64,000 nucleotides of DNA. Source: Spirochaetota bacterium. Its GTDB lineage: Bacteria > Spirochaetota > UBA4802 > JAGODF01. Of this stretch, positions 1 through 8,869 are shown piece after piece. The translations under genes and the position numbers were made by a program. Location: NCBI GenBank assembly GCA_029974015.1, contig JARKUF010000011.1, forward strand, positions 18,100 through 82,099, written 5' to 3'. Every line of letters begins with the position of its first letter. Within the stretch, counting starts at the first letter, position 1. The notes under the pieces are model-generated. The model did not search any database, was not told the origin of the DNA, and worked only from the letters and a program-made list of their open reading frames with translations.

Positions 1-836
1 GTGACGAGATCGTCACGGTATTTCAGGCATCCCAGGGTACGGGCGATTTCAATGTTCTTCTGCATGGTGGCGCCGGAGACGACGACGCGGCGGTTGTACT
101 TCTGCGCCGTGTCCAGGACCTGCTGTATCCGGTTGATGTTCGACGCAAAGGTGGCCACGAAGATGCGCCCCTTAGACGAAGAAAAAATGTCGATGAGCTT
201 CGGCCCCAGGACGCTCTCGGAACGGGTGTAGCCCCGGCGCTCGGCGTTGGTGCTGTCGGACATGAGGAGGAGGACACCCTTCTCGCCGTAGTCGGCAAAA
301 CGGTAGAGGTCCGTCACCTCGCGGTCCACGGGCGAAAAATCAATCTTGTAGTCGCCGGTGTGAATGACGACCCCGGCCGGAGTGGTGACCGCCAGGCCTA
401 CCCCGTCGATGATGGAATGGTTCACCCGGATGAATTCCACCATAAAGGCGCCGATGTGCACCACGTCCCTGGGGGACACTTCGACGAAGCTAACATCTCC
501 GCCGGGCCGTTTCTCTTCCAGACGGCTCTGGATGAGGCCGATAGTGATGCGCGTGGCGTAAATCGGGGCGTCCACTTCCTTCAATAGATACGGTATGGCG
601 CCAATATGGTCCTCGTGGCCGTGGGTGATGATGATCCCCTTCACCCGGGCGCGGTTTTTCTTCACGTAAGCGAAGTCGGGAATGAGGAGGTCCACTCCGG
701 GCATGTCCTCAGAGGGGAACTGTATCCCGCAATCGACGATGATAATCTCATTGCCGTACTCGAAAAGCGCCATGTTTTTCCCGATGGCGCTTAAACCCCC
801 GAGGGGTATGATTTTCAGTTTCTTTTCTTTTGTCAT
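1..836 (-). CDS. rnj: Ribonuclease J, N-terminal part (cut by window edge)
   Basis: Metallo-beta-lactamase/beta-CASP ribonuclease, an endo- and 5'-3' exonuclease for mRNA decay and rRNA maturation in the cytoplasm. The 278 visible codons begin with the family opening KIIPLGGLSAIGKNM, then the zinc ligands in THGHEDHIGAIP, a later HTGDYKID metal-ligand segment and DSTNAERRGYTRSES, all typical of RNase J. The C-terminal half lies outside the window. The start codon overlaps the stop of the upstream dUTPase gene as ATGA, so the two are translationally coupled. RNase J rather than RNase Z is favoured by the SDSTN and beta-CASP sequences. Confidence 0.93.
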   Translation of the reverse strand, partial: MTKEKKLKIIPLGGLSAIGKNMALFEYGNEIIIVDCGIQFPSEDMPGVDLLIPDFAYVKKNRARVKGIIITHGHEDHIGAIPYLLKEVDAPIYATRITIGLIQSRLEEKRPGGDVSFVEVSPRDVVHIGAFMVEFIRVNHSIIDGVGLAVTTPAGVVIHTGDYKIDFSPVDREVTDLYRFADYGEKGVLLLMSDSTNAERRGYTRSESVLGPKLIDIFSSSKGRIFVATFASNINRIQQVLDTAQKYNRRVVVSGATMQKNIEIARTLGCLKYRDDLV

Positions 837-1267
837 AGTCCCGTGTGTCCGAAACCGCCTCCGCCCCGCTTCGTCTCCGCGAGGGCATCAGCGTCCGAAA
901 ACTCTCCTCTGTACACCCTGGCAAAGACCATCTGGGCGATCCTCATTCCATTTTCGATGATGAAAGCTTCTTCTCCGAAGTTCGCCACGATGATCTTCAC
1001 TTCTCCCCGGTAATCGGAATCGATGGTTCCCGGCGTGTTCAGGATGGTGATGCCGTGCTTCAGGGCCAGACCGCTCCGGGGACGGATCTGGGCCTCGTAC
1101 CCATCGGGAAGCTCGATGAACAATCCCGTTGGCACCAGAACGACGCGCCCCGGCCCAACGCTCACCGGGGCCTCCAGGAGCGCAAAGAGATCGGCGCCGG
1201 CGGAGCCGCCGCTCTGGTATTCCGGGGCCCTGGCCCCGGGGAGTGTCCTTATCTTTACCTGTATCAT
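833..1267 (-). CDS. dut: dUTP diphosphatase
   Basis: Hydrolyses dUTP to dUMP and pyrophosphate, keeping uracil out of DNA and feeding dTMP synthesis. The 144-residue protein has all five trimeric dUTPase motifs: SAGADLFA, PRSGLALKHGI, NTPGTIDSDYRGE, RIAQMVF and the C-terminal arm RGGGGFGHTGL. The frame stays open upstream to 1489, but the start MIQVKIRTL matches the family N-terminus and gives the usual length, so the earlier codons are taken as non-coding. It overlaps the RNase J start by four bases. Confidence 0.96.
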   Translation of the reverse strand: MIQVKIRTLPGARAPEYQSGGSAGADLFALLEAPVSVGPGRVVLVPTGLFIELPDGYEAQIRPRSGLALKHGITILNTPGTIDSDYRGEVKIIVANFGEEAFIIENGMRIAQMVFARVYRGEFSDADALAETKRGGGGFGHTGL

Positions 1268-1543
1268 ATCGCTGTGCGGTGGAAAAGACGCCGGAGGCGT
1301 CCCTGAATTGAGTGCTCCAATGCGTATCGACAGGAAATCGGGCCGATAGATGAAAAATGCAAGTAGTTTTTTCACCAGCCCGGCCCCCATGCAGATCTTA
1401 GAGGCCAAAGGCATCCGCAGCCCCCCATAGGATGGAAAATCAATCATCCGGGCCTTTTCCACCTTATGGAAATAAGGCTTGACATCCACCCTCGTGATGA
1501 AAAGTATGATTTTTCACTTTTTCCGGTGAATTGAGCATGCATC

Positions 1544-1975
1544 ATGATATCCCTCACGGCATCAAAAAAATTCCGCCACACGGAACAGGAGATCTTCGAG
1601 GCGATCGACAATGTCCGGAAACTTGGGCGAATCAAACGAGAACTTGGAGAGTTCACTGTAGCGAGAAGCGAAACGGGCCTCCAGATCATCGACACGCGCT
1701 TCAGCTTCATTGTGATGAAATTCGATTCCCGGCTCACATATGTCACGAGGCCAAACCAGTTTGCCGAACTGAAACAGATCAAGGGAAAACTGAAAAAGTA
1801 CACATGCACTTATACCCTCAGAGACGAAGACCTCGAATGCGAAGTCATCGTCAATCTCAGCATTAAACTTCCCTACGGACCCCTGGGATTTATAACGGCC
1901 CTTCTGGCGAAACCCCTCTACGCATTCCGCCTGGGGAGGGAACTCAGGGCCCTTGAGAGGATACTGACAAAGTAA
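1544..1975 (+). CDS. SRPBCC/START-like small protein
   Basis: A 143-residue soluble protein of unknown substrate. The pattern of an N-terminal helix, alternating beta strands (FTVARSETGLQIID, SRLTYVT, KYTCTYTL, DLECEVIVNLSI) and a long C-terminal helix (LGRELRALERIL) resembles the SRPBCC lipid/ligand-binding fold, but there is no diagnostic motif. It ends seven bases before the XPB helicase gene on the same strand, so they are probably co-transcribed. The ribosome-binding site is weak, leaving the start uncertain. Function unknown. Confidence 0.7.
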   Translation: MISLTASKKFRHTEQEIFEAIDNVRKLGRIKRELGEFTVARSETGLQIIDTRFSFIVMKFDSRLTYVTRPNQFAELKQIKGKLKKYTCTYTLRDEDLECEVIVNLSIKLPYGPLGFITALLAKPLYAFRLGRELRALERILTK

Positions 1976-1982
1976 CGGCCCC

Positions 1983-3662
1983 ATGAAAAAACCCGTCATC
2001 ATCCAAAGCGACAACACTCTGCTCCTTGAAGTTGACAACCCGGGCTTCGAAACGGCCCGGGACGCCGTATCGCGCTTCGCGGAACTTGAGAAAAGCCCGG
2101 AACATGTCCACACGTACCGCGTAACGCCGCTTTCCCTCTGGAACGCGGCGTCCATGGGCCTCACCCTTGGGGACATCATTTCCTCCCTGGAGGAGCACTC
2201 CCGGTACGCCGTGCCGGAACTGGTCCTCAACACCGTAGAGGAGCAGTTCCGCCGCTACGGCGTCTTAAAGCTCGTGAAAAGCGAAACGGGGCTTCGCCTT
2301 ACATCGAAGGACGCCCTAATCCTCCGTGAGATAACGGCCCAGCGGACCGTCCAGCCCTTCCTCGAAGAGCGTGTGGACGACAACACCGTAGCGGTGAAAC
2401 CCCATCTCCGGGGCCATGTCAAGCAGGCCCTCATCAAGCTCGGCTTCCCCGTGGAGGACCTGGCGGGCTATGAAAACGGCGACCCCTGCGAAATCGTCCT
2501 GAGGGAAGAAAGCAGGCAGGGAAAAAAATTCGAGGTCCGCGACTATCAGAAAAGCGCCATCGATTCCTTCTATCGCGGCGGGGGCCTCGAGGGGGGGAGC
2601 GGTGTAATTGTCCTTCCTTGCGGCGCCGGGAAAACCATCGTGGGAATTGGAGTAATGTCCCTCCTCCACACGGAAACCCTTATACTCCTCACCAACACCG
2701 TGGCCCTGCGCCAGTGGCGCGAAGAGCTCCTGGACAAGACCTTTGTCACAGAAGATATGATCGGCGAATATTCGGGCGAAAAAAAGGAAATACGCCCCAT
2801 CACCATCGCCACTTACAATATCATGACTTACCGTAAAAAAAAGGGAGAGGACTTCGTCCACTTCAACCTTTTCATGTCGAAAAACTGGGGCCTCATCATC
2901 TACGATGAGGTGCATCTCCTTCCGGCCCCTGTGTTTCGCATGACGGCTGAAATCCAGTCCAAGCGCCGTCTGGGACTCACGGCGACCCTCATCCGCGAGG
3001 ACGGAATGGAGACCGACGTCTTCAGCCTCATCGGCCCCAAGAAATTCGACATGCCCTGGAAAATATTGGAAAAATCCGCCTGGATAGCCGAGGCCCTCTG
3101 CACGGAAGTGCGGATTGAGCTGCCCGAGGCCCTGCGCGCCCACTATGCCGTGGCGGGGGACAGGGAGAAATTCCGCATCGCCTCGGAGAACCACGGAAAG
3201 ATCGACATCGTGGCGAAGATTCTCGATCGCCACAGGGGTTGCAACATCCTCATCATCGGCCAGTACATCGACCAGCTCAAGGAAATCGCATCTCGCTTCA
3301 AATACCGGATCATCACCGGAAGCACCCCAATCGCCCTGCGTGAGGAGCTCTACTCGAAGTTTAAAAGCGGCGAAATATCCACTCTGGTGGTATCGAAGGT
3401 GGCCAATTTTTCCGTGGACCTTCCCGACGCCAATGTGGCAATCCAGGTGTCCGGGACCTTCGGGTCCCGCCAGGAGGAGGCCCAGCGCCTGGGCCGTATC
3501 CTCCGACCCAAGAGCGGAGAAAACCGCGCCTACTTCTACACCATCGTCTCCTCCAACTCAGTGGAGGAAAAATTCGCCCACAACCGCCAGCTCTTCCTCA
3601 CGGAACAGGGTTACACATATGTCATCCAGAACGAGGAAATGTTCGACAACGCCTGCCGGTGA
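1983..3662 (+). CDS. XPB/Rad25-type DNA repair helicase
   Basis: Superfamily 2 helicase of 559 residues, homologous to eukaryotic and archaeal XPB, expected to unwind or translocate on DNA during repair. The N-terminal third (IIQSDNTLLLEVD onward) matches the Ssl2/XPB N-terminal domain found in bacterial forms. Then come Walker A PCGAGKT near residue 215, the DEVH box YDEVHLLPA, motif III GLTATLIREDG and motif VI QRLGRILRPK. The thumb-like segment PKKFDMPWKILEK is also XPB-like. All ATPase motifs are intact. No partner nuclease (Bax1) lies nearby. Bacterial XPB has a patchy distribution that includes spirochaetes. Confidence 0.92.
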   Translation: MKKPVIIQSDNTLLLEVDNPGFETARDAVSRFAELEKSPEHVHTYRVTPLSLWNAASMGLTLGDIISSLEEHSRYAVPELVLNTVEEQFRRYGVLKLVKSETGLRLTSKDALILREITAQRTVQPFLEERVDDNTVAVKPHLRGHVKQALIKLGFPVEDLAGYENGDPCEIVLREESRQGKKFEVRDYQKSAIDSFYRGGGLEGGSGVIVLPCGAGKTIVGIGVMSLLHTETLILLTNTVALRQWREELLDKTFVTEDMIGEYSGEKKEIRPITIATYNIMTYRKKKGEDFVHFNLFMSKNWGLIIYDEVHLLPAPVFRMTAEIQSKRRLGLTATLIREDGMETDVFSLIGPKKFDMPWKILEKSAWIAEALCTEVRIELPEALRAHYAVAGDREKFRIASENHGKIDIVAKILDRHRGCNILIIGQYIDQLKEIASRFKYRIITGSTPIALREELYSKFKSGEISTLVVSKVANFSVDLPDANVAIQVSGTFGSRQEEAQRLGRILRPKSGENRAYFYTIVSSNSVEEKFAHNRQLFLTEQGYTYVIQNEEMFDNACR

Positions 3663-3709
3663 AATAACCTGACTTTAAGGGGTTGCTTGAAACAAAAAGG
3701 GAAAGTGGC

Positions 3710-4084
3710 ATGATACTCGGCATCGGGATCGACATAGCTTCCGTTGAGCGCATTCTAAATATTGAAAAAAAATACGGGGACCGTTTCCGCTCCCGTGTCC
3801 TCTCCCCGCGTGAACTGTCCGTTATACCGTCCAGAAATCGCGGTGAGTTCATTGCCGGCCGTTTTGCGGTAAAAGAAGCGGTACTCAAGGCCCTGGGTAC
3901 AAGAGGAATTGGACTCACCGAAATAGAGGTGATGAACGACAAAAACGGCAAGCCGTATATTCTAAACCCCGGCGCATTGTGCGCCCGGGCCGGTTTCGCA
4001 AATGCTGTTCTTCATATCAGCATCACGCATGAGCGCACCGCCGCGGCGGGAGTCGCCATAATCAGCGGACCAGGCGGACCATGA
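3710..4084 (+). CDS. acpS: Holo-[acyl-carrier-protein] synthase
   Basis: Transfers 4'-phosphopantetheine from CoA to apo-ACP, activating fatty acid synthesis. At 124 residues it is the usual AcpS length. It shows the Mg-binding start MILGIGIDIASVERI and the second motif RFAVKEAVLKALGT, with the C-terminal HISITHERTAAAGVAI. The chosen ATG follows a GGAAAGTGG-like ribosome site, and an in-frame ATG 27 bases earlier is not needed. The 3' end overlaps the convergent methyltransferase gene by 23 bases. Confidence 0.95.
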   Translation: MILGIGIDIASVERILNIEKKYGDRFRSRVLSPRELSVIPSRNRGEFIAGRFAVKEAVLKALGTRGIGLTEIEVMNDKNGKPYILNPGALCARAGFANAVLHISITHERTAAAGVAIISGPGGP

Positions 4085-4871
4085 GAGTCACTCCAAAATG
4101 CTTGAGGAAGGGAAACCACGAGTTCGCCGCTTTCTCAATCCTGTCGGAAATTCTTCGCAGGGGGGCATGAAGGAACCGCGGGATGATGATGTAGTGCCAG
4201 GTCCGCCTCGTGTGAAAGTTCCACGGGGGCCTGAACTCGTGGGCCGTTACGGTGCATTCGGAGAAAAGGCCCCGGCAGGCCCTGCGGATCTCGCCTATGC
4301 GATAAAAGCGCATGCGGATGGGGTCCTTCACGCGAAAAACATGAATGCTGACGAACTGGAGAAAGGCGAAGAGCAGGTTTTCCGGCGCAAAACGTGAAGG
4401 GACGCGAATATGGGCCTCTCCGCCTTCGGCGAGCAGGCGACGAACTTCCTTAAACACCTCAAGGCCGTTTTCCTTCGAAAGATGCTGCAGCACCAGGAGT
4501 GAATAAATCTGGTCGAAGCTCCCGTCTCGGAAGGGGGTTCTTGTGGCGTCGCCGCGAAGGAGGGGCGGTTGGTGTCCGTGCTTCCCCAGATGCTCCCGGG
4601 CCGACTTCAGCATGCTCCCGGAAATATCCAACCCCACGGCCCGTCCTCCCCTGTCCATGACGGGCTTCAAGACCCGCCCCCAGCCGCAACCCAGGTCGAG
4701 GACGCGCGCCCCTTCCCTCACCGGAAAGGGGGGAGGAGCGTCCAGCAGATTGCCATAGTATCCCGTGAGAAGGGCCTCCACTCCCAGAGTAATGAAAGGG
4801 CCGTCCCTCTCGGCGCCATCGTCCCAGACATCGACGAAGTCATTAAAAAATTCCATGTCCTGTTCTTTCAT
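4062..4871 (-). CDS. Class I SAM-dependent methyltransferase
   Basis: A 269-residue methyltransferase of unknown substrate. Motif I is VLDLGCGWGRVL, followed by the acidic end of strand 2 in AVGLDIS and the post-motif segment FDQIYSLLVLQHL. The domain resembles the Methyltransf_11/25 group acting on small molecules or lipids. The C-terminal region (PRFLHAPLRRISDRIEKAA) is basic. It follows the DUF4015 gene on the same strand; between them lie a run of 14 C residues (coding strand) and a five-codon mini-frame whose TGA overlaps this ATG. The substrate cannot be judged from the sequence. Confidence 0.85.
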   Translation of the reverse strand: MKEQDMEFFNDFVDVWDDGAERDGPFITLGVEALLTGYYGNLLDAPPPFPVREGARVLDLGCGWGRVLKPVMDRGGRAVGLDISGSMLKSAREHLGKHGHQPPLLRGDATRTPFRDGSFDQIYSLLVLQHLSKENGLEVFKEVRRLLAEGGEAHIRVPSRFAPENLLFAFLQFVSIHVFRVKDPIRMRFYRIGEIRRACRGLFSECTVTAHEFRPPWNFHTRRTWHYIIIPRFLHAPLRRISDRIEKAANSWFPFLKHFGVTLMVRLVR

Positions 4872-4904
4872 GATAGATACTCCATGGGCAAAAGCCTCGT
4901 TCTC

Positions 4905-4918
4905 GGGGGGGGGGGGGG
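4905..4918. repeat. Homopolymer tract (14 G on +, 14 C on -)
   Basis: Fourteen consecutive G residues on the plus strand sit between the stop of the DUF4015 gene and the start of the methyltransferase gene, i.e. in the leader of the methyltransferase. A tract of this length is prone to slipped-strand change and to sequencing or assembly error. Confidence 0.9.
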
Positions 4919-4932
4919 AGTTTTGTGGATGA

Positions 4933-6408
4933 TTATTTAGTATCGCCCGCGGCGTCCTTCCCCGCCTTTTCCCCCTTAATCATAATCAGGGCGCGGTACA
5001 CCGTATCATAGTTGTTCGACGCATTCCAGAAAAGATACCCCGATGCGCCGGCGTCGTCGCTCGCCTTTATCTGCTCAATAATATATTTCTCATTGTACTC
5101 CGAGACGCGCCACCGGAAAGCCTGGAGCCAGGGCCTCACGGCAGTGCCCCCGGCGAGGCCTGCCACCTTTTTGCATCCCTGGTAAATGAAATGGTAAGGA
5201 TTATCGCCGGGGCGCCGGAATCCATCGAACTCGTCGTTGAAATGTGAAGGGTAGAGCATGGGCGATATGACGTCGCAGTGCTTCGAAAGGAGCCCTATCC
5301 GCTGTCCCGTCGTCCGTATGTCGACCTCCTTGCCCCAGGCCACTATTCCAAAAATATCGATGGAAAGCCTGGCGTTCCGGGCCGATATCCTCTGGTGCGC
5401 CCGTTTTAAGAAATCGGCGATGCCCTCTTCGGCGGGCATCCTTCCGTTGTGGTGCGAAAGGACCGCCTTCCCTAAGCCCCCCATGGTGGGAAAGCGGATA
5501 TAGTCGAACTGAATCTCGTCGACCCCCTTCTCCGCCAGTTCTTCCGCGAGGGCGATGGCGTATTCCTGGACATGGCGGTTCGTGGGATCACACCACAGTT
5601 CTCCGGACTCGAATTTCCAGGGCCTGCCGTCGGCCGTCCTGATGGCAAAATCCGGGTTCTTTTTATAGAGAAGGTGGTCCCTGAACACGGAAATGCGGGC
5701 CACGGTGTAAAGGTTGCGTTCCTTCAGGAAGCGTATAAGGTAATCTACATTGCCGATGGGGGCCTTCTCGTGGGTATTGTACCGTACCGCCATGGGGACC
5801 GTGCTTCGATAGTTCACGATGCCTGTGATGTCCTTCGCGTCGAAAACGATGGTGTTGACGCCGGCGGTTCGGTATTTCTCTATGATGGGGAAAATCGATT
5901 CCCGTGCGACGGTTTGGCCCGTATAGTAAATCCCCACTGTGCGGGGTATCACGGGCATCTTTATGTTTCGCCTCTCCCTCGTGTAGGGAGGAAGCGCCCC
6001 TGGAATAAGGAGAACTGTGCCCGCGGAGACGGCGCCATTCCCAATTCCGTTGACCTCCCCCAGGGCGGTCTTCAGCCGGTCCACGGAATAGTAGGTAGTG
6101 TATCCGATGGCCTCCCGGGCCACCCGCGAAAGGCCCGTCTCGGAGGAGGCGATGTAGAAAAAAAGGCGGCCTGACTGCACGAAGCCGGGGCCCGCACCTC
6201 TGTAGCGATAATAATACCGCGCCGCCGACGCGGCACCGGTCTGCGCACCGGAAAACCCGGCCCTCTTCGCCGCCGAAGAAAAGGCGGCACGCAAATAATC
6301 CGAATAATAGTAGACGCGGTGCATCTGAAAGCCGTACAGGTACAGAAGGGCCCCCGCGACGACGAGGACAATGCCGGAACAGAGAAACAGGGTGGCGCGC
6401 TTTTTCAT
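4933..6408 (-). CDS. Putative glycoside hydrolase, DUF4015 family
   Basis: A 491-residue protein anchored or exported through an N-terminal hydrophobic segment (residues about 7-27). A middle portion with YYSVDRLKTALGEVNGIG and GTVLLIPGALPP looks like a LysM-type peptidoglycan-binding module. The C-terminal 330 residues form the DUF4015 TIM-barrel-like domain: VGIYYTGQTVARES, NTIVFDAKDITGIVNY, then EIQFDYIRFPT and IDIFGIVAWG. The acidic residues in FDAKD and QFDYIRFP fit a glycosidase-like active site. A role at the cell wall or envelope is likely, but substrate and activity are unproven. Confidence 0.85.
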   Translation of the reverse strand: MKKRATLFLCSGIVLVVAGALLYLYGFQMHRVYYYSDYLRAAFSSAAKRAGFSGAQTGAASAARYYYRYRGAGPGFVQSGRLFFYIASSETGLSRVAREAIGYTTYYSVDRLKTALGEVNGIGNGAVSAGTVLLIPGALPPYTRERRNIKMPVIPRTVGIYYTGQTVARESIFPIIEKYRTAGVNTIVFDAKDITGIVNYRSTVPMAVRYNTHEKAPIGNVDYLIRFLKERNLYTVARISVFRDHLLYKKNPDFAIRTADGRPWKFESGELWCDPTNRHVQEYAIALAEELAEKGVDEIQFDYIRFPTMGGLGKAVLSHHNGRMPAEEGIADFLKRAHQRISARNARLSIDIFGIVAWGKEVDIRTTGQRIGLLSKHCDVISPMLYPSHFNDEFDGFRRPGDNPYHFIYQGCKKVAGLAGGTAVRPWLQAFRWRVSEYNEKYIIEQIKASDDAGASGYLFWNASNNYDTVYRALIMIKGEKAGKDAAGDTK

Positions 6409-6603
6409 TCGCAGACAGTGTTCAGGATTTTACGCGGCGGCCTCTTCGGCCTCCGCTTATCGGAAGACAACAAAAGGCCGATCAGGGAAGCTGTCAAACA
6501 TAATACTGCAAAAGTGCTTGATCTTTTCCTGAAAAGCGGATACTGTTACTCGCAAAGGCGTCCCATCCTGGCAAAGATCGAAAACTGAAAGGCAAAGACG
6601 GCA

Positions 6604-7395
6604 ATGATACTTGAACGGCTGGTGAGAAATATCACGAAGCGCCTTACCGGTTTCATCCGCGGCCTGCGCAGTTTCATGGGCTTCGTTGTATCTATCTTCG
6701 TTTCGTTCAAATCGTTCCGTCATCTGCGCTTCCGTTCCATTTACTCAATAGCCGTAAACCAGACGCGCTTTACGGGCGTTGACGCTTTGCCCCTCATCGT
6801 TTTCATCGCCCTCCTCCTGGGCGGCACGGTCATCATTCAGGCGACTAAAAACTTTCCAAAGTTCGGCATCGAGGACTTTTTGGGGAACCTCCTGGTCATC
6901 ATCATCGCCAGGGAGATGGGGCCCCTTGTGACGGCCATCATCGTGGTCAGCCGTTCGGGGTCCGCCATCGCGACGGAAATCGCCACACAAAAACAGAAGG
7001 GGGAAATACAGTCGCTGGAAATCCTGGGAATCAACACCACCCTGTACATCGTCTTCCCCCGTATCGTAGCTTCCTTCATCGCCATCTTTTCCCTCATCAT
7101 CATCTTCGATATCGTGGCGTTTTTCGGAGGCTATCTCATATCGCTCACCACGGTCTTCATTCCCGTGGACATCTTCTTCGAGAGCCTGCTCAACTCGTTC
7201 AACTTTTTGGACCTTATCATCACCCTTCTAAAAAGCCTTATTTACGGAATACTAATACCGGTGATATGCTGCTATTACGGATTTAAACCGGAATCGGATT
7301 TCCAAATTCCGATATATGTGTCAAAGGCCGTCGTAAGGACCCTTGTCATACTCTTCGTCATCAACGCATTGGTATCGGCGCTGTTCTACTTCTAA
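6604..7395 (+). CDS. MlaE-family ABC transporter permease
   Basis: Integral membrane permease of the MlaE/YrbE family, which in Gram-negative cells moves phospholipids between inner and outer membrane. The 263-residue protein has the family length, a cytoplasmic amphipathic start, hydrophobic helices from residue about 60, and the hallmark block AREMGPLVTAIIVVSRSGSA followed by ATEIATQKQKGEIQSLEILG. The next gene encodes an ATPase-like partner and begins 14 bases after the stop. No MlaD (MCE) substrate-binding gene is in the cluster, so other subunits must be elsewhere if this is a full transporter. Confidence 0.9.
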   Translation: MILERLVRNITKRLTGFIRGLRSFMGFVVSIFVSFKSFRHLRFRSIYSIAVNQTRFTGVDALPLIVFIALLLGGTVIIQATKNFPKFGIEDFLGNLLVIIIAREMGPLVTAIIVVSRSGSAIATEIATQKQKGEIQSLEILGINTTLYIVFPRIVASFIAIFSLIIIFDIVAFFGGYLISLTTVFIPVDIFFESLLNSFNFLDLIITLLKSLIYGILIPVICCYYGFKPESDFQIPIYVSKAVVRTLVILFVINALVSALFYF

Positions 7396-7408
7396 TCCTG
7401 GAGCGTTC

Positions 7409-8170
7409 ATGGAACCTAAGGAATGCCTGAAATTCGACGAGGTCTCCTATCTGGGGGAAAGCTCCATCTCCCTGGTGGACTTTTCCTTTTCCCTCCTGGA
7501 AGGGGAGAACCTGGTCATCTTCGGCCCCGAGAACTCCGGCATAAGCCTGGTGTGCCCGCTCATCGCCGGGACCATCACCGATTTCGAGGGGACCATCCTT
7601 TACCGCGGCAGTTCCGTAAAAGATTTCGATTTCCTCGCCATGCACAATTATCGCACCCGCCTGGGCTACCTGCAGGCGGGATACGGCCTCATAAACAATA
7701 TGTCCGTGGAGGAGAACATCTCACTGCCGCTTAAGTACCACTCCTCCATCTCGGCAAGTGAAATCAATGTCCGGGTTTCGGAGCTCATGGCGGAGCTACA
7801 CCTTGACCACTGCAAGAACCTCCGCCCCGTGGATTTGCTCAAATCGGAAATGCTGAAGACCGCCTACGCCCGGGCCATCGCCCTTGACCCGGACCTCATT
7901 CTCCTGGAACACGCCCTGGAAACCCAGTGCCTCCTCAACGCCCAGACGTACCTCACGAGCCTCATGAGGCGGACCTTCTCAGAGGGAAGCTCCGTCATCG
8001 TGGTGACCTACGAACCCGAACGGTTCGCCGGATTCGCTGACACCTTCATCATGCTCTACAAGGGAAACAAAGTGTTCCAGGGCGACCGGGGGGCCTTCCT
8101 CGAGCAGAAAAACCCGTATCTTAAACAATATATGCAGGCGTCACTGAAGGGGCCCATGCGGATTCTATGA
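7409..8170 (+). CDS. ABC ATPase homologue with degenerate nucleotide-binding motifs
   Basis: A 253-residue ABC nucleotide-binding domain by overall layout and position, the MlaF-like partner of the preceding permease. The catalytic residues are gone. The Walker A loop reads GPENSGIS (residues 39-46), with Ile45 where the ATP-binding lysine should be. The LSGGQ signature is replaced by LLKSE (143-147). Walker B ends LILLEHAL, with Glu167-His168 in place of Asp-Glu. The switch histidine is Tyr201 in VTYEPE. Gln89 of the Q-loop remains. The frame is intact, so this looks like a retained pseudo-ATPase rather than a decayed gene. The start follows the permease closely and the stop overlaps lipB as ATGA. 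Confidence 0.88.
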   Translation: MEPKECLKFDEVSYLGESSISLVDFSFSLLEGENLVIFGPENSGISLVCPLIAGTITDFEGTILYRGSSVKDFDFLAMHNYRTRLGYLQAGYGLINNMSVEENISLPLKYHSSISASEINVRVSELMAELHLDHCKNLRPVDLLKSEMLKTAYARAIALDPDLILLEHALETQCLLNAQTYLTSLMRRTFSEGSSVIVVTYEPERFAGFADTFIMLYKGNKVFQGDRGAFLEQKNPYLKQYMQASLKGPMRIL

Positions 8171-8817
8171 ACCCCTTACCGCCCGGAACAGATGTGCGGA
8201 TTCTCGGCCCCCTCGACTACGACACTTCCCTGGCCATTCAGGAAAAGGAGCGGGAACGGGTTTTAAGCGGCGGAAGTCCCGGCACGGTTTTTCTCCTGGA
8301 ACATACTCCACCGGTAATTACCCTGGGAAGGCGCGCCGATGAATCGAACATCCTTGCCGATGAAAAGACGCTGATATTGAAAGGGTACCGCCTGCGCCAC
8401 ACCGGACGCGGCGGCGATGTAACGGTCCACGAGCCGGGCCAGGCGGTGGCGTACTTCGTGGTCCCCGTGGCTCCGAAAACCGCGGCCCCCTTCGTGAAGG
8501 GGATCCTGGGCCTGATGGGACTTTTTCTTTTGGAAGAATACGGCATCGACGCCCTGTACGACGCCAAACGCCCGGGCCTCTGGGCCCGGGACGCAAAGCT
8601 CTGCGCGGTGGGAGTTGACCTGACCGGCGGGGTTAGCACCCACGGAATAGCCATCAATGTGAGCAATTCCATGGAAGGGTTTTCGCTTGTGGCGCCCTGC
8701 GGCATTGCGGGAGGAACGGTGACGAGCCTGAGCGTCCTCCTCGGGAGGACCGTAGACTCTGCGGCTTTCATGGACAAATTCGCCAGGCATCTTCGAAACA
8801 GCGTTAATGAGCGATAG
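8167..8817 (+). CDS. lipB: Octanoyltransferase
   Basis: Transfers octanoyl groups from ACP to lipoyl domains, the first step of protein lipoylation. The 216-residue protein has the LipB signature RGGDVTVHEPGQAVAYFV, the catalytic lysine in AKLCAVGV and the catalytic cysteine in LVAPCGI. Early TLGRRADESNIL also matches the family. It starts within the ATGA overlap of the preceding ABC homologue, so it is translated with the Mla-type genes, although a functional link is not obvious. LipA is not in the window. Confidence 0.95.
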   Translation: MNPLPPGTDVRILGPLDYDTSLAIQEKERERVLSGGSPGTVFLLEHTPPVITLGRRADESNILADEKTLILKGYRLRHTGRGGDVTVHEPGQAVAYFVVPVAPKTAAPFVKGILGLMGLFLLEEYGIDALYDAKRPGLWARDAKLCAVGVDLTGGVSTHGIAINVSNSMEGFSLVAPCGIAGGTVTSLSVLLGRTVDSAAFMDKFARHLRNSVNER

Positions 8818-8869
8818 CCCTTCGGGGAGCCAGGCCTCCATTTACCGGTCCCGAATAATTTTGTAAACT

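Noticed and set aside
1268..1489. N-terminal extension of dUTPase
   Set aside because: The extra 74 codons have no family similarity and the ATG at 1267 gives the standard enzyme length.
2316..3233. A 305-codon minus-strand frame
   Set aside because: Antisense to the XPB helicase, no domain or ribosome site.
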